A stretch of DNA of 64,000 nt from Adiantum capillus-veneris (Eukaryota > Streptophyta > Polypodiopsida > Polypodiales > Pteridaceae), in contig CM043946.1 of the NCBI GenBank assembly GCA_014529385.2, forward strand, positions 16,387,077-16,451,076, in the 5' to 3' direction. Positions 1 through 8,976 of this stretch are shown here, one piece after another. Both the position numbers and the translations under genes were made by a program. The notes beneath the pieces were generated by a model. That model did not search any database. It saw only the letters and a list, made by a program, of their open reading frames with translations, and was not told where the DNA came from. Position 1 is the first letter of the stretch, and each line of letters starts with the position of its first letter.

Positions 1-106
1 TACTGCGCTAGGGCCGCATCCCTTCCACGATACTCTCGAGTCCGTCGCCGAAGGAAGTCATCCTTGTCAGCAATCCAAGACTGCACATATCATGTCAGAA
101 GTGACA

Positions 107-217
<111 letters not shown>

Positions 218-234
218 ACCATGAAGCTCTCATC

Positions 235-1285
235 CTACAGAAAGAGGTTTTCCTGCCACAGGTCTACAGATGTAGTTGACCCCTGACCTGAATGGTTAAA
301 CCAATCCTCCACTTCTTTGTTACTTGTTGATGGTCTTAGGCTTTGTCTTATTGCTTGGAAGGTGGCTTCATCAGGTAGTGTCTCCCTGTATTTTTCAGCT
401 TTCTCAAAGCATCTTCGGAGGCATTCCATTGGATTGCTAGATGTTTCCATTGCCTCATCATCACTACTATCCTCTGAAACAAATCCACTCCTCTCCTCTT
501 GGACTCTGGAAATAATAGCCAAGGAGAAATCCTCCCTTAAACAAAAGATGCTTTGCACATCATGTAAGAAGATATAGGTATTGTCTCCAATCCTGAAGTC
601 AGGCACAGCAGGCAACATCATCTGAGCATGCTTCTCAGTGAAGTTACTGACATCCAATGGAAGTTTGATTTCTGTGGTTTTCACAGAGAGCATCTTACTT
701 CTTTGTACTTCAATTGCCTCAACCTCAAGGTCGACTGTATCTTCAACCTCCTCGACTTCTTGTATATGAGTTGTCTCCTCGCATTCTTCATCTGGTGCTG
801 CATCCTGCTCCTCTAACACCTCATCAGGATTCTGCATGAGGAATCCAAACAGGCTGTTCAGGTAAATCATAAAGCCAAAAGCTTCCTGAATGAGTTTTCA
901 TTCTTTTTGGTGCAAAGGGCAGGCTGAATGTCGGCAAGAAGGTGGTAATTCCCTATACTTCTTCAGTCCCTGTCCCTTTCCACCACAGTCATTTAAATGC
1001 ACAAGAGTCATAGTGGGTAGAACAACCCTCCCTACCTGCACCATCACTTCAAACTTATCTCTGTAGGACTGCAAGAAATTACTGTGCTGAGCTAATAGGT
1101 CTTCAATGTCAAACTTTGGATTAAACATAGAATGAACTAGATCAAACTTGTCCCCAGCACCACAAGATGCTGCAAAATCAAACAGCCTCTCATCAGTTGC
1201 AGCTGGGTCTTCCAGAGAAGACACATCCTCTTTGGATTTACATTTAGTTGCACAGGGACTACTTTCTGGCACATCTGCATCATCT
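235..1285 (-). pseudogene. Acidic protein remnant with BRO/KilA-N-like segment
   Basis: Not a family I recognise with certainty. The minus strand carries one reading frame interrupted by a single stop (898-900). The part before the stop has a Cys/Gly-rich stretch (CGGKGQGLKK). The part after it is very acidic (runs of Glu/Asp), followed by the segment YIFLHDVQSIFCLRED and a C-terminal helix-rich region. The same pattern (YFVFLDDIAKALGLRED) occurs in the gene at 56.3-57.3 kb, so the two are probably distant relatives. That pattern loosely recalls BRO-N/KilA-N DNA-binding domains, but this is only an impression. The 5' end runs into a CT/AT microsatellite and no convincing start codon survives. 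It is divergent from the H3-Ulp1-NIF gene, with a LINE and microsatellites between them. Confidence 0.5.
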
Positions 1286-1334
1286 TTCTCTCTCTCTCTC
1301 TCCATATATATATATATATATATATATCCAAAGC

Positions 1335-1386
<52 letters not shown>

Positions 1387-1411
1387 AAGAACATTAAAAA
1401 AATACACTTAG

Positions 1412-1473
<62 letters not shown>
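1286..1473. repeat. Compound CT / AT / CT / GT microsatellite
   Basis: Tracts run CT (1286-1302), AT (1304-1327), CT (1341-1384) and GT (about 1416-1473), separated by short unique spacers. This array destroys the 5' end of the neighbouring minus-strand gene. Confidence 0.95.
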
Positions 1474-1475
<2 letters not shown>

Positions 1476-1481
1476 TCTTTG

Positions 1482-1543
1482 TACTAAAGGCGCTCAAGGA
1501 CGACAACATACTTTTTGCAACTCTCTACGCGCGCCTTAAGTAC

Positions 1544-1545
<2 letters not shown>
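1482..1545. repeat. Short inverted-repeat unit (copy 1 of 4)
   Basis: The unit begins TACTAAAGGCGC and ends with the near-inverse GCGCGCCTTAAGTA, with about 40 bases between. It resembles the units at 1624, 7719 and 7894. The motif is reminiscent of subterminal repeats of plant CACTA elements (from memory). Confidence 0.6.

Positions 1546-1547
<2 letters not shown>

Positions 1548-1614
<67 letters not shown>
1548..1614. repeat. (GA)n microsatellite
   Basis: GA tract with one interruption near its right end. It lies between two of the short inverted-repeat units. Confidence 0.95.
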
Positions 1615-1615
<1 letters not shown>

Positions 1616-1623
1616 CATAACTA

Positions 1624-1686
1624 TACTATAGACGTGCTGAGAGAGCTGCAACCAGTGTTTGGTTGGCTCTGCGCACCGTTAGTAAC
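1624..1686. repeat. Short inverted-repeat unit (copy 2 of 4)
   Basis: Left end TACTATAGACGTGC; right end GCGCACCGTTAGTA, roughly its inverse. It is more diverged than copies 3 and 4. Confidence 0.5.
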
Positions 1687-1689
1687 GGG

Positions 1690-1745
1690 GAGGGAGAGGG
1701 GAGGGAGAGAGAGAGTGTGTATGTCTCTGTGTGTGTCTGTGTGTA

Positions 1746-1786
<41 letters not shown>

Positions 1787-2165
1787 CTATGGAATTATGT
1801 GTTGAGGTGTGTGTGTGTTGAACAACAATATGGGTTTTTCTTTGTTTACACACACACACACACACAATTTGTACCAACTGTTGGAAATACAGAGAGAAAG
1901 AGTGAGAGATCACCTTTTGTTGGTGGGGTTAGCAGAAACTCCAAGGGAGGTGTCTCCTCCATTGCTTTTTGTCTGTCAAACTGACTCTGTCTCTCTCCCT
2001 CTCTCTCTCTGAGAGTAAGGAGTCCCTCTCTCTATCTCTCTCTCAATCTGTCTCTCTCTCTCTCTCCTTCTCTCTTTCTATGGTTCTCTCTCTTTGTCTC
2101 TGTCTCTCTATCACTCTCTCTCTCGATCACTCTCTGGCAGTAATGAGGCTCTCTCTCTCGCTCTC

Positions 2166-2208
<43 letters not shown>

Positions 2209-2386
2209 TGTTCTCTCTCTTCCTCTCTCTCAAAATCACACTTATAATGGATACACACGGCGGCGCCCCACGTGTTACTATAAAATAGAGTATAATTGCA
2301 TGTTGTCGCACGTGCGGTCATTATTGAGACCGTATACTTTTGTACATCATATATAGAGGTCATGAGAGAGAAAAACCACACCTCGT

Positions 2387-2389
<3 letters not shown>
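1690..2389. repeat. Low-complexity GT-, CA- and CT-rich region
   Basis: A GT tract (about 1750-1782), a short CA tract (about 1850-1866) and a long imperfect CT region (about 1985-2235) surround unique stretches in which I see no gene. ORFs here are runs of Ser-Leu or Val-Cys encoded by repeats. Confidence 0.85.

Positions 2390-2431
<42 letters not shown>
2390..2431. repeat. (GA)n tract abutting LINE 3' end
   Basis: About 42 bases of GA directly adjoin the 3' end of the minus-strand LINE. The GA tract at 7051-7112 adjoins the other end, so the two are probably halves of one target tract. Confidence 0.9.
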
Positions 2432-2434
<3 letters not shown>

Positions 2435-2468
2435 CATTTTATTATCATCCTCGGAGGTCAAATATGAC

Positions 2469-5400
2469 CTATGGGACCAAAGTTACATGTGATGTAGTAT
2501 GTGTATGGCTGATGAGTGACTCTCGATGCTCCAAAATTGTAGTGATGAGAGTCGCAATGGAGAGCCCACACTTTGGCTGGGAGAGGAAAGTGTGTAGGTC
2601 TAAGTTATGGTTGAAAATGTGAGAGAAGCAAGTTCGGATGTGATCAAAAGCTGAGCACTCTAGTAGTGTGTGGTGCTCAGACTCACGAACTTGCAGTGAG
2701 CATAATGTGCACAATCGATTTGACTCTTCTCCATTGCCCCAACGCCCTATCTCGCATCGAAGGAAATGGGAGCTAAGCCGAATTGCTGCGATAGTGCGTA
2801 TCGCGGACAAGGGAATAGGCTCAAGAATGTAAGTGTGAGTACAGTTTCCTCTCTCAGCGAAGAACATGGTTTTGTAGTTGGGGGCAATATAGGTGGTGTA
2901 ATGTATGAAGCGTGACCCACCAGATTTCTCCCAAGCCGTAATACATTGGCGTTGTAGAAAAGCTTCATTCACTTGAGAGTGAATTGAAGCATCATGTAGC
3001 AAGTGTAATGCATCCCATCTCCCAAACCACTTCTTTATGTCTTGTATCCATCCCGTGCTCAAGATCTTGCTTTTATGCGTCTTTTGAACTTTTTTGCTTG
3101 CTTCCCATGCAATTGTAGGAAGTCGATGTGAGGGGTTTTGACGCATCTTTATCATGTACTCCACAACCCTTTCCATGCCCATAAGCTCAATTGGAAGAGA
3201 TCCCGACTCAAGAAGTAGGAGCATATATGGTGTTTGTGTCTTAACTTGGAGAAAGTTTGTAAGAAAACGCTTTTGGACATTCTCAAACTCTTTCCAAGTA
3301 GACTTTGAGATGCTCCCGCCCCACACTTCAACTCCATAAAGAAGAACCGGTGTCACCAATGCATCAAAAAGATACTTCTTGAGAACCCAACACTTGATGT
3401 TTCCCGCATTACACATGTTCTCAAATGCATAATATGCTCTCTTTCCCGCTTCCAAACGACGCATAGCACATTCATGCCACTTGTGATTGGATGGAACCTC
3501 AAGGCCAAGGTACTTAAAGCTCTCAACAACTTCAAGTGTCTCGTTGTTGTACACAATGCATGGCTTCTCCTTATGGTTGGTTTTCACAAGCATAACCTTT
3601 GTTTTGGATTCATTTACAATCAGCCCACTATGCAAGCAAAAGTTCTCAAGGACAACCATAAGCTTTTGTGCATCTTCTAAAGTGTGTGCTAGAAGCACTA
3701 CATCATCCGCATACAACAAAAGCATGATTACCGCATTGCAAATAGTGACCTCTTCAATGCCTTCTTCTTGCATAAAGTCAAGTACCATTTGTTCCAATTG
3801 ATCGATGCATAGACCAAAGAGAGTTGGTGACAATGGACATCCTTGTTTAACCCCAATAGTGCTTACAAAAATTTCTGAAATTTCTCTTCCCATGCGCAAT
3901 TGACAAATCACCTTCTCATAGATTCGAGAAACCGCAAGCATAAACTCACTTGGAACTTGGAGTTCTTCCATCCTTCTCCACAAATTGTTACGTGGAATCA
4001 TATCAAAGGCTTTCTTAAAGTCCACAAAACAACAATACAATCTCTTGCGTTTCAACCGACTTTCCTCCATGAGAACACGAAGAGTGACAAGATGATCAAT
4101 GGTGCTATGGCATCGACGAAAACCTGCTTGTCCCTTTGCACGCTTGTCATTCTCTTCAGCCCAATCACTCAATTTCATCTCCATTATGCACCCAAACAAC
4201 TTTGCCATAAGAGACCCAATCATTATAGTCCGGTAGTTGCTTACATTCTTTACATCCCCTCCTTTATGCAAAGGCTTAATCCAATTAGTACTCCAATCAT
4301 AAGGCATACCATGTTGAAGTGCAAGGTTGAACATATCACACATCCACTCATGGGTAAAATCTCCCGTCCATTTGATCATCTCCGGCTTGATACCTTGAAG
4401 ATCTCCTGCTTTGCGAGTGGCCAACTTTTCAAGCCCACCGCATACATCCTCAATAGTAAAAAAAGACGGCATACATGGGAGTGAACCATAAAATGGCATT
4501 TTTTCAGTATTTTCTTGCTCATATAATTGCCTACAATGTGTGTACATAACCACTAGACTCAAGTTACCAAAATTCTTAACCCGCTTGCCTCTCAAGTTTC
4601 TCCAAAATCTTCCACATGCATATGCCTTTTCTTGGACTTGAAATTCTTGTTGCTTTACTTCCCATCTTCTTCTCTTCTTTTGAATCAATGCCTTGTATGT
4701 ATGCAAATGACTTTGATAGTTGTCTTTGTCCATAGTTGCATCAAGCTTTATCAAGGACTTTCGAGCATCTTGACATTCTTTATCAAACCACCTTTTGCGT
4801 GATCTATCTTTGTTGATACCATGGAGATGCTTTATGGCAAAGCATTCTTCCACACAAGAACAAATAGCTTTCTTGAAAGCTTCCCATTTAGTTTCCAATG
4901 GTGCATCACATTGAAGCTTTGTCATCCATAATTTTTGCTCAACCATTTCAATGTACATTGGTGCCTGTTTGAAATCCATACATAGTGATAACTTCTCTTT
5001 CCTTTGGCTGAAATTATCATGCTTAGTTTCTTCTCCACATGAAAGGTCAATACATAAGGTGCGATGGTCGGATTCCGGGGTCCATTGACCAAACATAAAA
5101 CTCTTTATGCGATACATGATGGCTTCAGAGAGTAGCATATAGTCAATCACACTATCCCCATTATGTCTTCTACATGTAAATCCATTGGTTCCACTCCACA
5201 AAGATACACCATTGGCAATGAGCATACCCGTGCTATTACACATGTATAAAAGTAACTTTCCATAGTGATCCGGCTCTTTCTCATCCATTGAAGTACGATC
5301 ATACAAGTGAACTTCCTCCAACTCCCTTGAAATGTATGGCATATCAAATTGTTGAGTATCATGTTGCAATGTTTTTGTGCGAGCATTCATATCCCCAAAT

Positions 5401-5867
5401 ACAATAACATCACCTTCACCTTTGAAATAAGCAATGTCCTCTTCCAAATCAAAAAATGGTTGATCTCTATCCATGCAAGCATAAAAGGGAGAATCATGAT
5501 GAGGAATGTAGCAACCGGCTACAAAAATGGGTGCTCTTTTTGGTGTCATAATTTTCAGCCATACATAACGTTTGTACTTGTCATCTTTCACAATTGATAC
5601 AAAATCTTCCAATCCTTTCTTAACCATACATGCTAACCCTCCTTGTCCTCTTCGTTGCTTGAGATTCTTTGACCACATCAATGAATGTACATTGTAATCC
5701 TCCAAGCCGTTAATCCTTTGTGTATCATGCTCCCAAGTTTCAACAAGAAGTACAACATTGGCTTTGCTTGTTAGTTCATCAATGCCAACCCCCGCATTCC
5801 ATGGGTATCCATTACAATTCCAAAAGCATATTTTCAATTGTAACTCGGTCTCATAGGTCACGCATCC
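2469..5867 (-). CDS. LINE ORF2: endonuclease / reverse transcriptase
   Basis: About 1,130 codons are open. The N-terminal apurinic-type (EEP) endonuclease shows CFWNCNG at its start, VETW, GDMNART, SVIDYMLL and SDHRTL, which are the usual metal-binding and catalytic positions. The reverse transcriptase follows, with NYRTIMIGSL, GQAGFRRCHSTIDH, FVDFKKAFD, GVKQGCPLSPTLF and the catalytic YADD. Near the C-terminus is a Cys/His cluster (LCTLCS, then EHHTLLEC), typical of a zf-RVT tail. There is no ATG before the first endonuclease motif. The frame is continuous with ORF1 apart from one TAG, so translation must use readthrough, reinitiation or a non-AUG codon (a GTG lies at 5859-5861), unless the TAG is a mutation. 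No internal stops or frameshifts were found, so this copy may encode a functional enzyme. Confidence 0.92.
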   Translation of the reverse strand, partial: GCVTYETELQLKICFWNCNGYPWNAGVGIDELTSKANVVLLVETWEHDTQRINGLEDYNVHSLMWSKNLKQRRGQGGLACMVKKGLEDFVSIVKDDKYKRYVWLKIMTPKRAPIFVAGCYIPHHDSPFYACMDRDQPFFDLEEDIAYFKGEGDVIVFGDMNARTKTLQHDTQQFDMPYISRELEEVHLYDRTSMDEKEPDHYGKLLLYMCNSTGMLIANGVSLWSGTNGFTCRRHNGDSVIDYMLLSEAIMYRIKSFMFGQWTPESDHRTLCIDLSCGEETKHDNFSQRKEKLSLCMDFKQAPMYIEMVEQKLWMTKLQCDAPLETKWEAFKKAICSCVEECFAIKHLHGINKDRSRKRWFDKECQDARKSLIKLDATMDKDNYQSHLHTYKALIQKKRRRWEVKQQEFQVQEKAYACGRFWRNLRGKRVKNFGNLSLVVMYTHCRQLYEQENTEKMPFYGSLPCMPSFFTIEDVCGGLEKLATRKAGDLQGIKPEMIKWTGDFTHEWMCDMFNLALQHGMPYDWSTNWIKPLHKGGDVKNVSNYRTIMIGSLMAKLFGCIMEMKLSDWAEENDKRAKGQAGFRRCHSTIDHLVTLRVLMEESRLKRKRLYCCFVDFKKAFDMIPRNNLWRRMEELQVPSEFMLAVSRIYEKVICQLRMGREISEIFVSTIGVKQGCPLSPTLFGLCIDQLEQMVLDFMQEEGIEEVTICNAVIMLLLYADDVVLLAHTLEDAQKLMVVLENFCLHSGLIVNESKTKVMLVKTNHKEKPCIVYNNETLEVVESFKYLGLEVPSNHKWHECAMRRLEAGKRAYYAFENMCNAGNIKCWVLKKYLFDALVTPVLLYGVEVWGGSISKSTWKEFENVQKRFLTNFLQVKTQTPYMLLLLESGSLPIELMGMERVVEYMIKMRQNPSHRLPTIAWEASKKVQKTHKSKILSTGWIQDIKKWFGRWDALHLLHDASIHSQVNEAFLQRQCITAWEKSGGSRFIHYTTYIAPNYKTMFFAERGNCTHTYILEPIPLSAIRTIAAIRLSSHFLRCEIGRWGNGEESNRLCTLCSLQVRESEHHTLLECSAFDHIRTCFSHIFNHNLDLHTFLSQPKCGLSIATLITTILEHRESLISHTHTTSHVTLVP

Positions 5868-6818
5868 CTATTTGCTTGAGAGACTTGCCTCCTCCTTGGG
5901 CACATTTTCTTCATGAGAGATATCCTTGTTTTTATTATTCTTTTCCTCATATGCCTTGCGACGCATATTTTGTTGCTTAATAGTGCGATCTTCATATACA
6001 AAACATTTTGTATCCCTCAAATAGATCCAACTATTATCAAGGATAATCTTTCGCTTGGTCTCATCCGGCATGGTGCATACAATTGGCCGTTCTCCCGAGC
6101 GAGGAGCTCCTTGCTTCCCCACTCTATGTGCTCCATAGACCATAACTCCGGACATGCCAAAGTGGGTTTTGAAGAAATCTTCAATAACAATGGCAAGAGA
6201 AGGAGGTGTCTCTAACTTCTCTTCGGGAATTCCACGAATAACAATGTTCTTGGAACGTCGCTCCCGTTCCTTCAACTCCTCCACATCCACATTCTCAACA
6301 TTCTTTGTTTGAACCATAGCTTGCATGAGTGAGGAATTAGAAACCACATTGCTACCACATACATCAGCCCAAGACTTGTTTGTGCATACATTTTTCATGT
6401 CGCATACATCCCGGCTCATAGTGTCAAATTTCTCCTCTTTCAATACATGGCCATGCTCTACTTTGCTCATCCGCTCCTTCAAAGCATTCAAGTCCACAAG
6501 AGAGCGTTTACATTCCTTGACTTCCTCTTCAAGTTGCATCAAACGTGTTGTTTGCATCTCAAGTGTCCTCTTGAGATTCTCATTCTCAACCACAAGTACC
6601 CTTAGTGTGCCATTCTCCATTGCAAGTGCTCGTAAGTCTTCGCCTTGTTTGTTTACGGTCTCTTGCAATGATACCAAGTACGCCATGATCATGGTTTCCG
6701 ATGTCGTTGGTTGGGTGGTTGTGTTGCTATCTCCACACTTAGGAGATTTTGGATCATTTTCCACAATGGTTGTGGACCTTGTTGAAGAAGAAGAACCCTT
6801 GCGAGTGCCGGAAGACAT
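5868..6818 (-). CDS. LINE ORF1: coiled coil plus RRM-type RNA-binding protein
   Basis: The 316-codon frame starts at an ATG and ends at TAG 5868-5870. The N-terminus is Ser/Thr-rich. Residues of about 45-140 are predicted coiled coil (heptad-like Leu/Glu/Lys). After about residue 185 comes RRSKNIVIRGIPEE, a strong match to the RRM-like core of L1-type ORF1 proteins, followed by YGAHRVG, RPIVCTM and a basic C-terminal domain (RKIILDNS, YEDRTIKQQNMRRKAYEEKN). Such proteins trimerise and coat LINE RNA as chaperones; that role is inferred from the family. No CCHC zinc knuckle is present. Confidence 0.85.
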   Translation of the reverse strand: MSSGTRKGSSSSTRSTTIVENDPKSPKCGDSNTTTQPTTSETMIMAYLVSLQETVNKQGEDLRALAMENGTLRVLVVENENLKRTLEMQTTRLMQLEEEVKECKRSLVDLNALKERMSKVEHGHVLKEEKFDTMSRDVCDMKNVCTNKSWADVCGSNVVSNSSLMQAMVQTKNVENVDVEELKERERRSKNIVIRGIPEEKLETPPSLAIVIEDFFKTHFGMSGVMVYGAHRVGKQGAPRSGERPIVCTMPDETKRKIILDNSWIYLRDTKCFVYEDRTIKQQNMRRKAYEEKNNKNKDISHEENVPKEEASLSSK

Positions 6819-7047
6819 TGTATGTAAAATAGGAGATGAGAATCAATTTTGTTGAACCTGTTCACTTCGGAAATGCTGCTACAGAAATGCCTTCCATAAC
6901 TCTGAAAATTTCTGTCTTTACATCAATGCGTAGAGGACTTCGTGGTCTTCGATTGAGGCTATAGATCACCCAAATCGGAGTTCGGATGAAGAAGTTATGA
7001 TCAAAAGAGTGGACTGCTGTCTACTAGGTCAAAAAACGGCTGCACTG

Positions 7048-7050
<3 letters not shown>

Positions 7051-7112
<62 letters not shown>
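7051..7112. repeat. (GA)n tract abutting LINE 5' end
   Basis: GA tract of about 62 bases directly adjoining the LINE 5' end; the partner of the tract at 2390-2431. Confidence 0.9.
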
Positions 7113-7117
<5 letters not shown>

Positions 7118-7194
7118 CCGTCGTCTGCGTCTCCGACAGCACACCGACCCATCTTAGACATAACGAAGGTCTGCGTCCTCAGGAGGTTTGGCCC

Positions 7195-7239
7195 TCTCTC
7201 TCTCTCTCCCTCTGCTTCTGAAATTTCCCTCTGCCTTTG

Positions 7240-7280
<41 letters not shown>

Positions 7281-7645
7281 CTATCACAGTATATTGCATA
7301 TCTAGCTCTGTCTTAACAAACAACACACACATACAGTCACAAACACAACACACACACACACACACACTCACAAACACACAGATACACAAATAAAACATAC
7401 ACATACAGACACACACAAACACACAGAGACACAAATATAACATACACACCAAAGACACACACACTCACAAACCCAGAGACACACAAATCTAACATACACA
7501 CACAAACACACACAGATACAGACAAATATAACATACACACAAACACACAGAGACACAAATATAACACACACACACACACACACATACAGAGACACACACA
7601 CACTCACAAACACACACACACAAATACAGACACACACACACACAG

Positions 7646-7718
<73 letters not shown>
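7195..7718. repeat. CT and CA microsatellite cluster
   Basis: CT tract (7241-7276), a 320-base imperfect CA-rich array with ATA-containing interruptions (about 7322-7645), then a pure CT tract (7649-7718). ORFs across the CA array are repeat translations rich in Val/Cys. Confidence 0.93.
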
Positions 7719-7721
<3 letters not shown>

Positions 7722-7783
7722 CTAAAGGCGTGCATAGAGAGGCATAAGCAGTGTGCATGTCTCTATGCGCGCCGTTAGTACTG
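7719..7783. repeat. Short inverted-repeat unit (copy 3 of 4)
   Basis: This is the best of the four units. Left arm TACTAAAGGCGTGCATAGAG pairs with right arm CTCTATGCGCGCCGTTAGTA with few mismatches around a 20-25 base loop. It starts immediately after a CT tract. Confidence 0.75.
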
Positions 7784-7830
7784 TGCATCGACCAGTGTAT
7801 GTGTGTGTTATAGAGAGAGGATGTAAGGGG

Positions 7831-7834
<4 letters not shown>

Positions 7835-7873
<39 letters not shown>
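7835..7873. repeat. (GA)n microsatellite
   Basis: GA tract of about 39 bases between inverted-repeat units 3 and 4. Confidence 0.93.
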
Positions 7874-7876
<3 letters not shown>

Positions 7877-7893
7877 GTCTTTCTTTTACCTTA

Positions 7894-7957
7894 TACTAAT
7901 GGCGCACGGAGGTGTTTTTTGAGGTCAAAACATGCTCCACGCGCGCCTTTAGTAATG
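7894..7957. repeat. Short inverted-repeat unit (copy 4 of 4)
   Basis: Left arm TACTAATGGCGCACGGAG; right arm CTCCACGCGCGCCTTTAGTA, an inverted match. It lies about 120 bases upstream of the H3-Ulp1-NIF start codon. Confidence 0.7.
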
Positions 7958-7978
7958 GGAGTCTCTCACTCACTCTCT

Positions 7979-7988
7979 ATTTAAATAT
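7979..7988 (+). promoter_or_regulatory. Candidate TATA box for H3-Ulp1-NIF gene
   Basis: TATTTAAATA lies about 90 bases upstream of the ATG at 8078. The intervening leader holds a GA tract (8017-8054), a common place for GA repeats in plant 5' UTRs. No transcript evidence is available. Confidence 0.35.
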
Positions 7989-8012
7989 GCTAAGCTATAG
8001 AAAGGAGAGGGA

Positions 8013-8016
<4 letters not shown>

Positions 8017-8054
<38 letters not shown>
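8017..8054. repeat. (GA)n microsatellite in putative 5' UTR
   Basis: GA tract of about 38 bases ending 23 bases before the start codon of the fusion gene. Confidence 0.9.
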
Positions 8055-8056
<2 letters not shown>

Positions 8057-8077
8057 CCTCTTTTTGTATACAGTGAA

Positions 8078-8904
8078 ATGGCTAGAACAAAAGCTACTGC
8101 AAGGAAGGTAGGCAAGGGACCAAGATTAGCAGCTAAGGCAAGTAGCAAATCTGCAACCCCAAAGAAAAGACCTGGAAAACCCAATAAAATTCTGAAAGGT
8201 CCAAGGGTGAAGAAGTTACAAACCTGTATGGGACTTTTCAGAGAAATCAGAAAGGCACAGAAATGTGTAGATTTATGCATACCAAAGCTTCCCTTTCAGA
8301 GGATGGTGAGGTCCATATGTGAAGAAGCTACTTGGGGCACCAAAAGGTGGAAGGTGGTGGCATTAATGGCTCTACAAGAAGCAGCAGAGGACTTTCTACT
8401 GGAGTACTTCAGTGACATCACCATTGCTGCATCCCATGCCCACAGGGTTACTATAATGGACAAAGATAGTGAGACACTGAAAAGAATAAGGTGGAGGTAT
8501 GACAAACTACTGGTCCCCAATGTCTACAGGGATAAGAAAATGAGAGAAATTTTGTTATACCCCCCTGAGCTAGTGCCACAACTCACAGTTGTAGATGTCA
8601 CACATGATGTGAATACAAGGGCAAGGGCAGATACTATTGCTCGCCAAACAGAGGACATGAGGGAAGCAGAGCTTAAGGAGAAAGCAAAAGTAGCAGTGGA
8701 GTCCAAGAGGCAAACAGAATGCAATGTGACCCTATCCATAGAGGCAAGCAATCAAGAAACTCTACTTTCAATGAAGGATGGTTTGCTTGCTGAGATACCA
8801 TTTGTAGATGGAGCCAAAAAGCTAGCTCTGGAAAAAGTGGACATTAATTTATTGCAAAATACAGATGCTCAGATTTCAGACACAATTATCTATGCTTGTC
8901 TTAA
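8078..8904 (+). CDS. Exon 1: histone H3/CENH3-like domain
   Basis: The start MARTKATARK copies the canonical H3 tail, keeping K4 and K9 but with Q5 changed to A and S10 to V. The basic tail runs to about residue 50. The core follows: FREIRKAQK (alphaN), IPKLPFQRMVRSI (alpha1), RW-VALMALQEAAEDFL (alpha2) and HAHRVTIMDKD (loop 2/alpha3), ending near residue 138. CENH3-like traits are the Pro in IPKLPF, a loop 1 one residue longer than in H3, a Trp at the start of alpha2 (KRW) and AAED-L--FSD. After the fold come about 135 residues that include a Lys/Glu/Arg-rich helical stretch, leading into the Ulp1 domain (ISDTIIYACL). Start and donor (GTAAGT at 8905) are clear. It is far too diverged to be the host's own H3. 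Confidence 0.85.
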
Positions 8905-8976
8905 GTAAGTGTTACTATCTTGCTAGCTTTGAAAACTCAGATAATAGGTTCGCTAACTCAGGTAAACTCTCTGCAG

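Larger units (their letters stand above)
2432..7050 (-). mobile_element. Nearly intact two-ORF LINE in a GA microsatellite
   Basis: This is a 4.6-kb non-LTR retrotransposon on the minus strand. In order it has a 5' UTR of about 230 bases, ORF1 (RNA-binding type), a single in-frame TAG, ORF2 (endonuclease, reverse transcriptase, Zn-binding tail) and a 3' UTR under 40 bases. The 3' UTR ends in an A/T-rich run (ATAATAAAATGTATC) that passes straight into (TC)n. Both borders are GA/CT tracts in the same phase, so a conventional target-site duplication cannot be distinguished from the tract. The long open frames suggest a recent insertion. ORF1 resembles the RRM-type ORF1 of L1-like elements rather than the DUF4283/CCHC ORF1 usual in plant LINEs, which occurs elsewhere in this window. 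Confidence 0.85.

Noticed and set aside
2500-2530. CTGATGA near 2503 as a second hammerhead
   Set aside because: No helix II followed by GAAA; it is part of the LINE ORF2 sequence.
3900-4484. 194-codon ORF on the + strand inside the LINE
   Set aside because: It is the antisense shadow of the reverse transcriptase frame.
7337-7643. Cys/Val-rich minus-strand ORFs
   Set aside because: They translate an imperfect CA-rich array.
8078-8904. Host CENH3 gene
   Set aside because: The histone fold is fused to other domains, lesions are present, and the sequence is too diverged at otherwise invariant positions.
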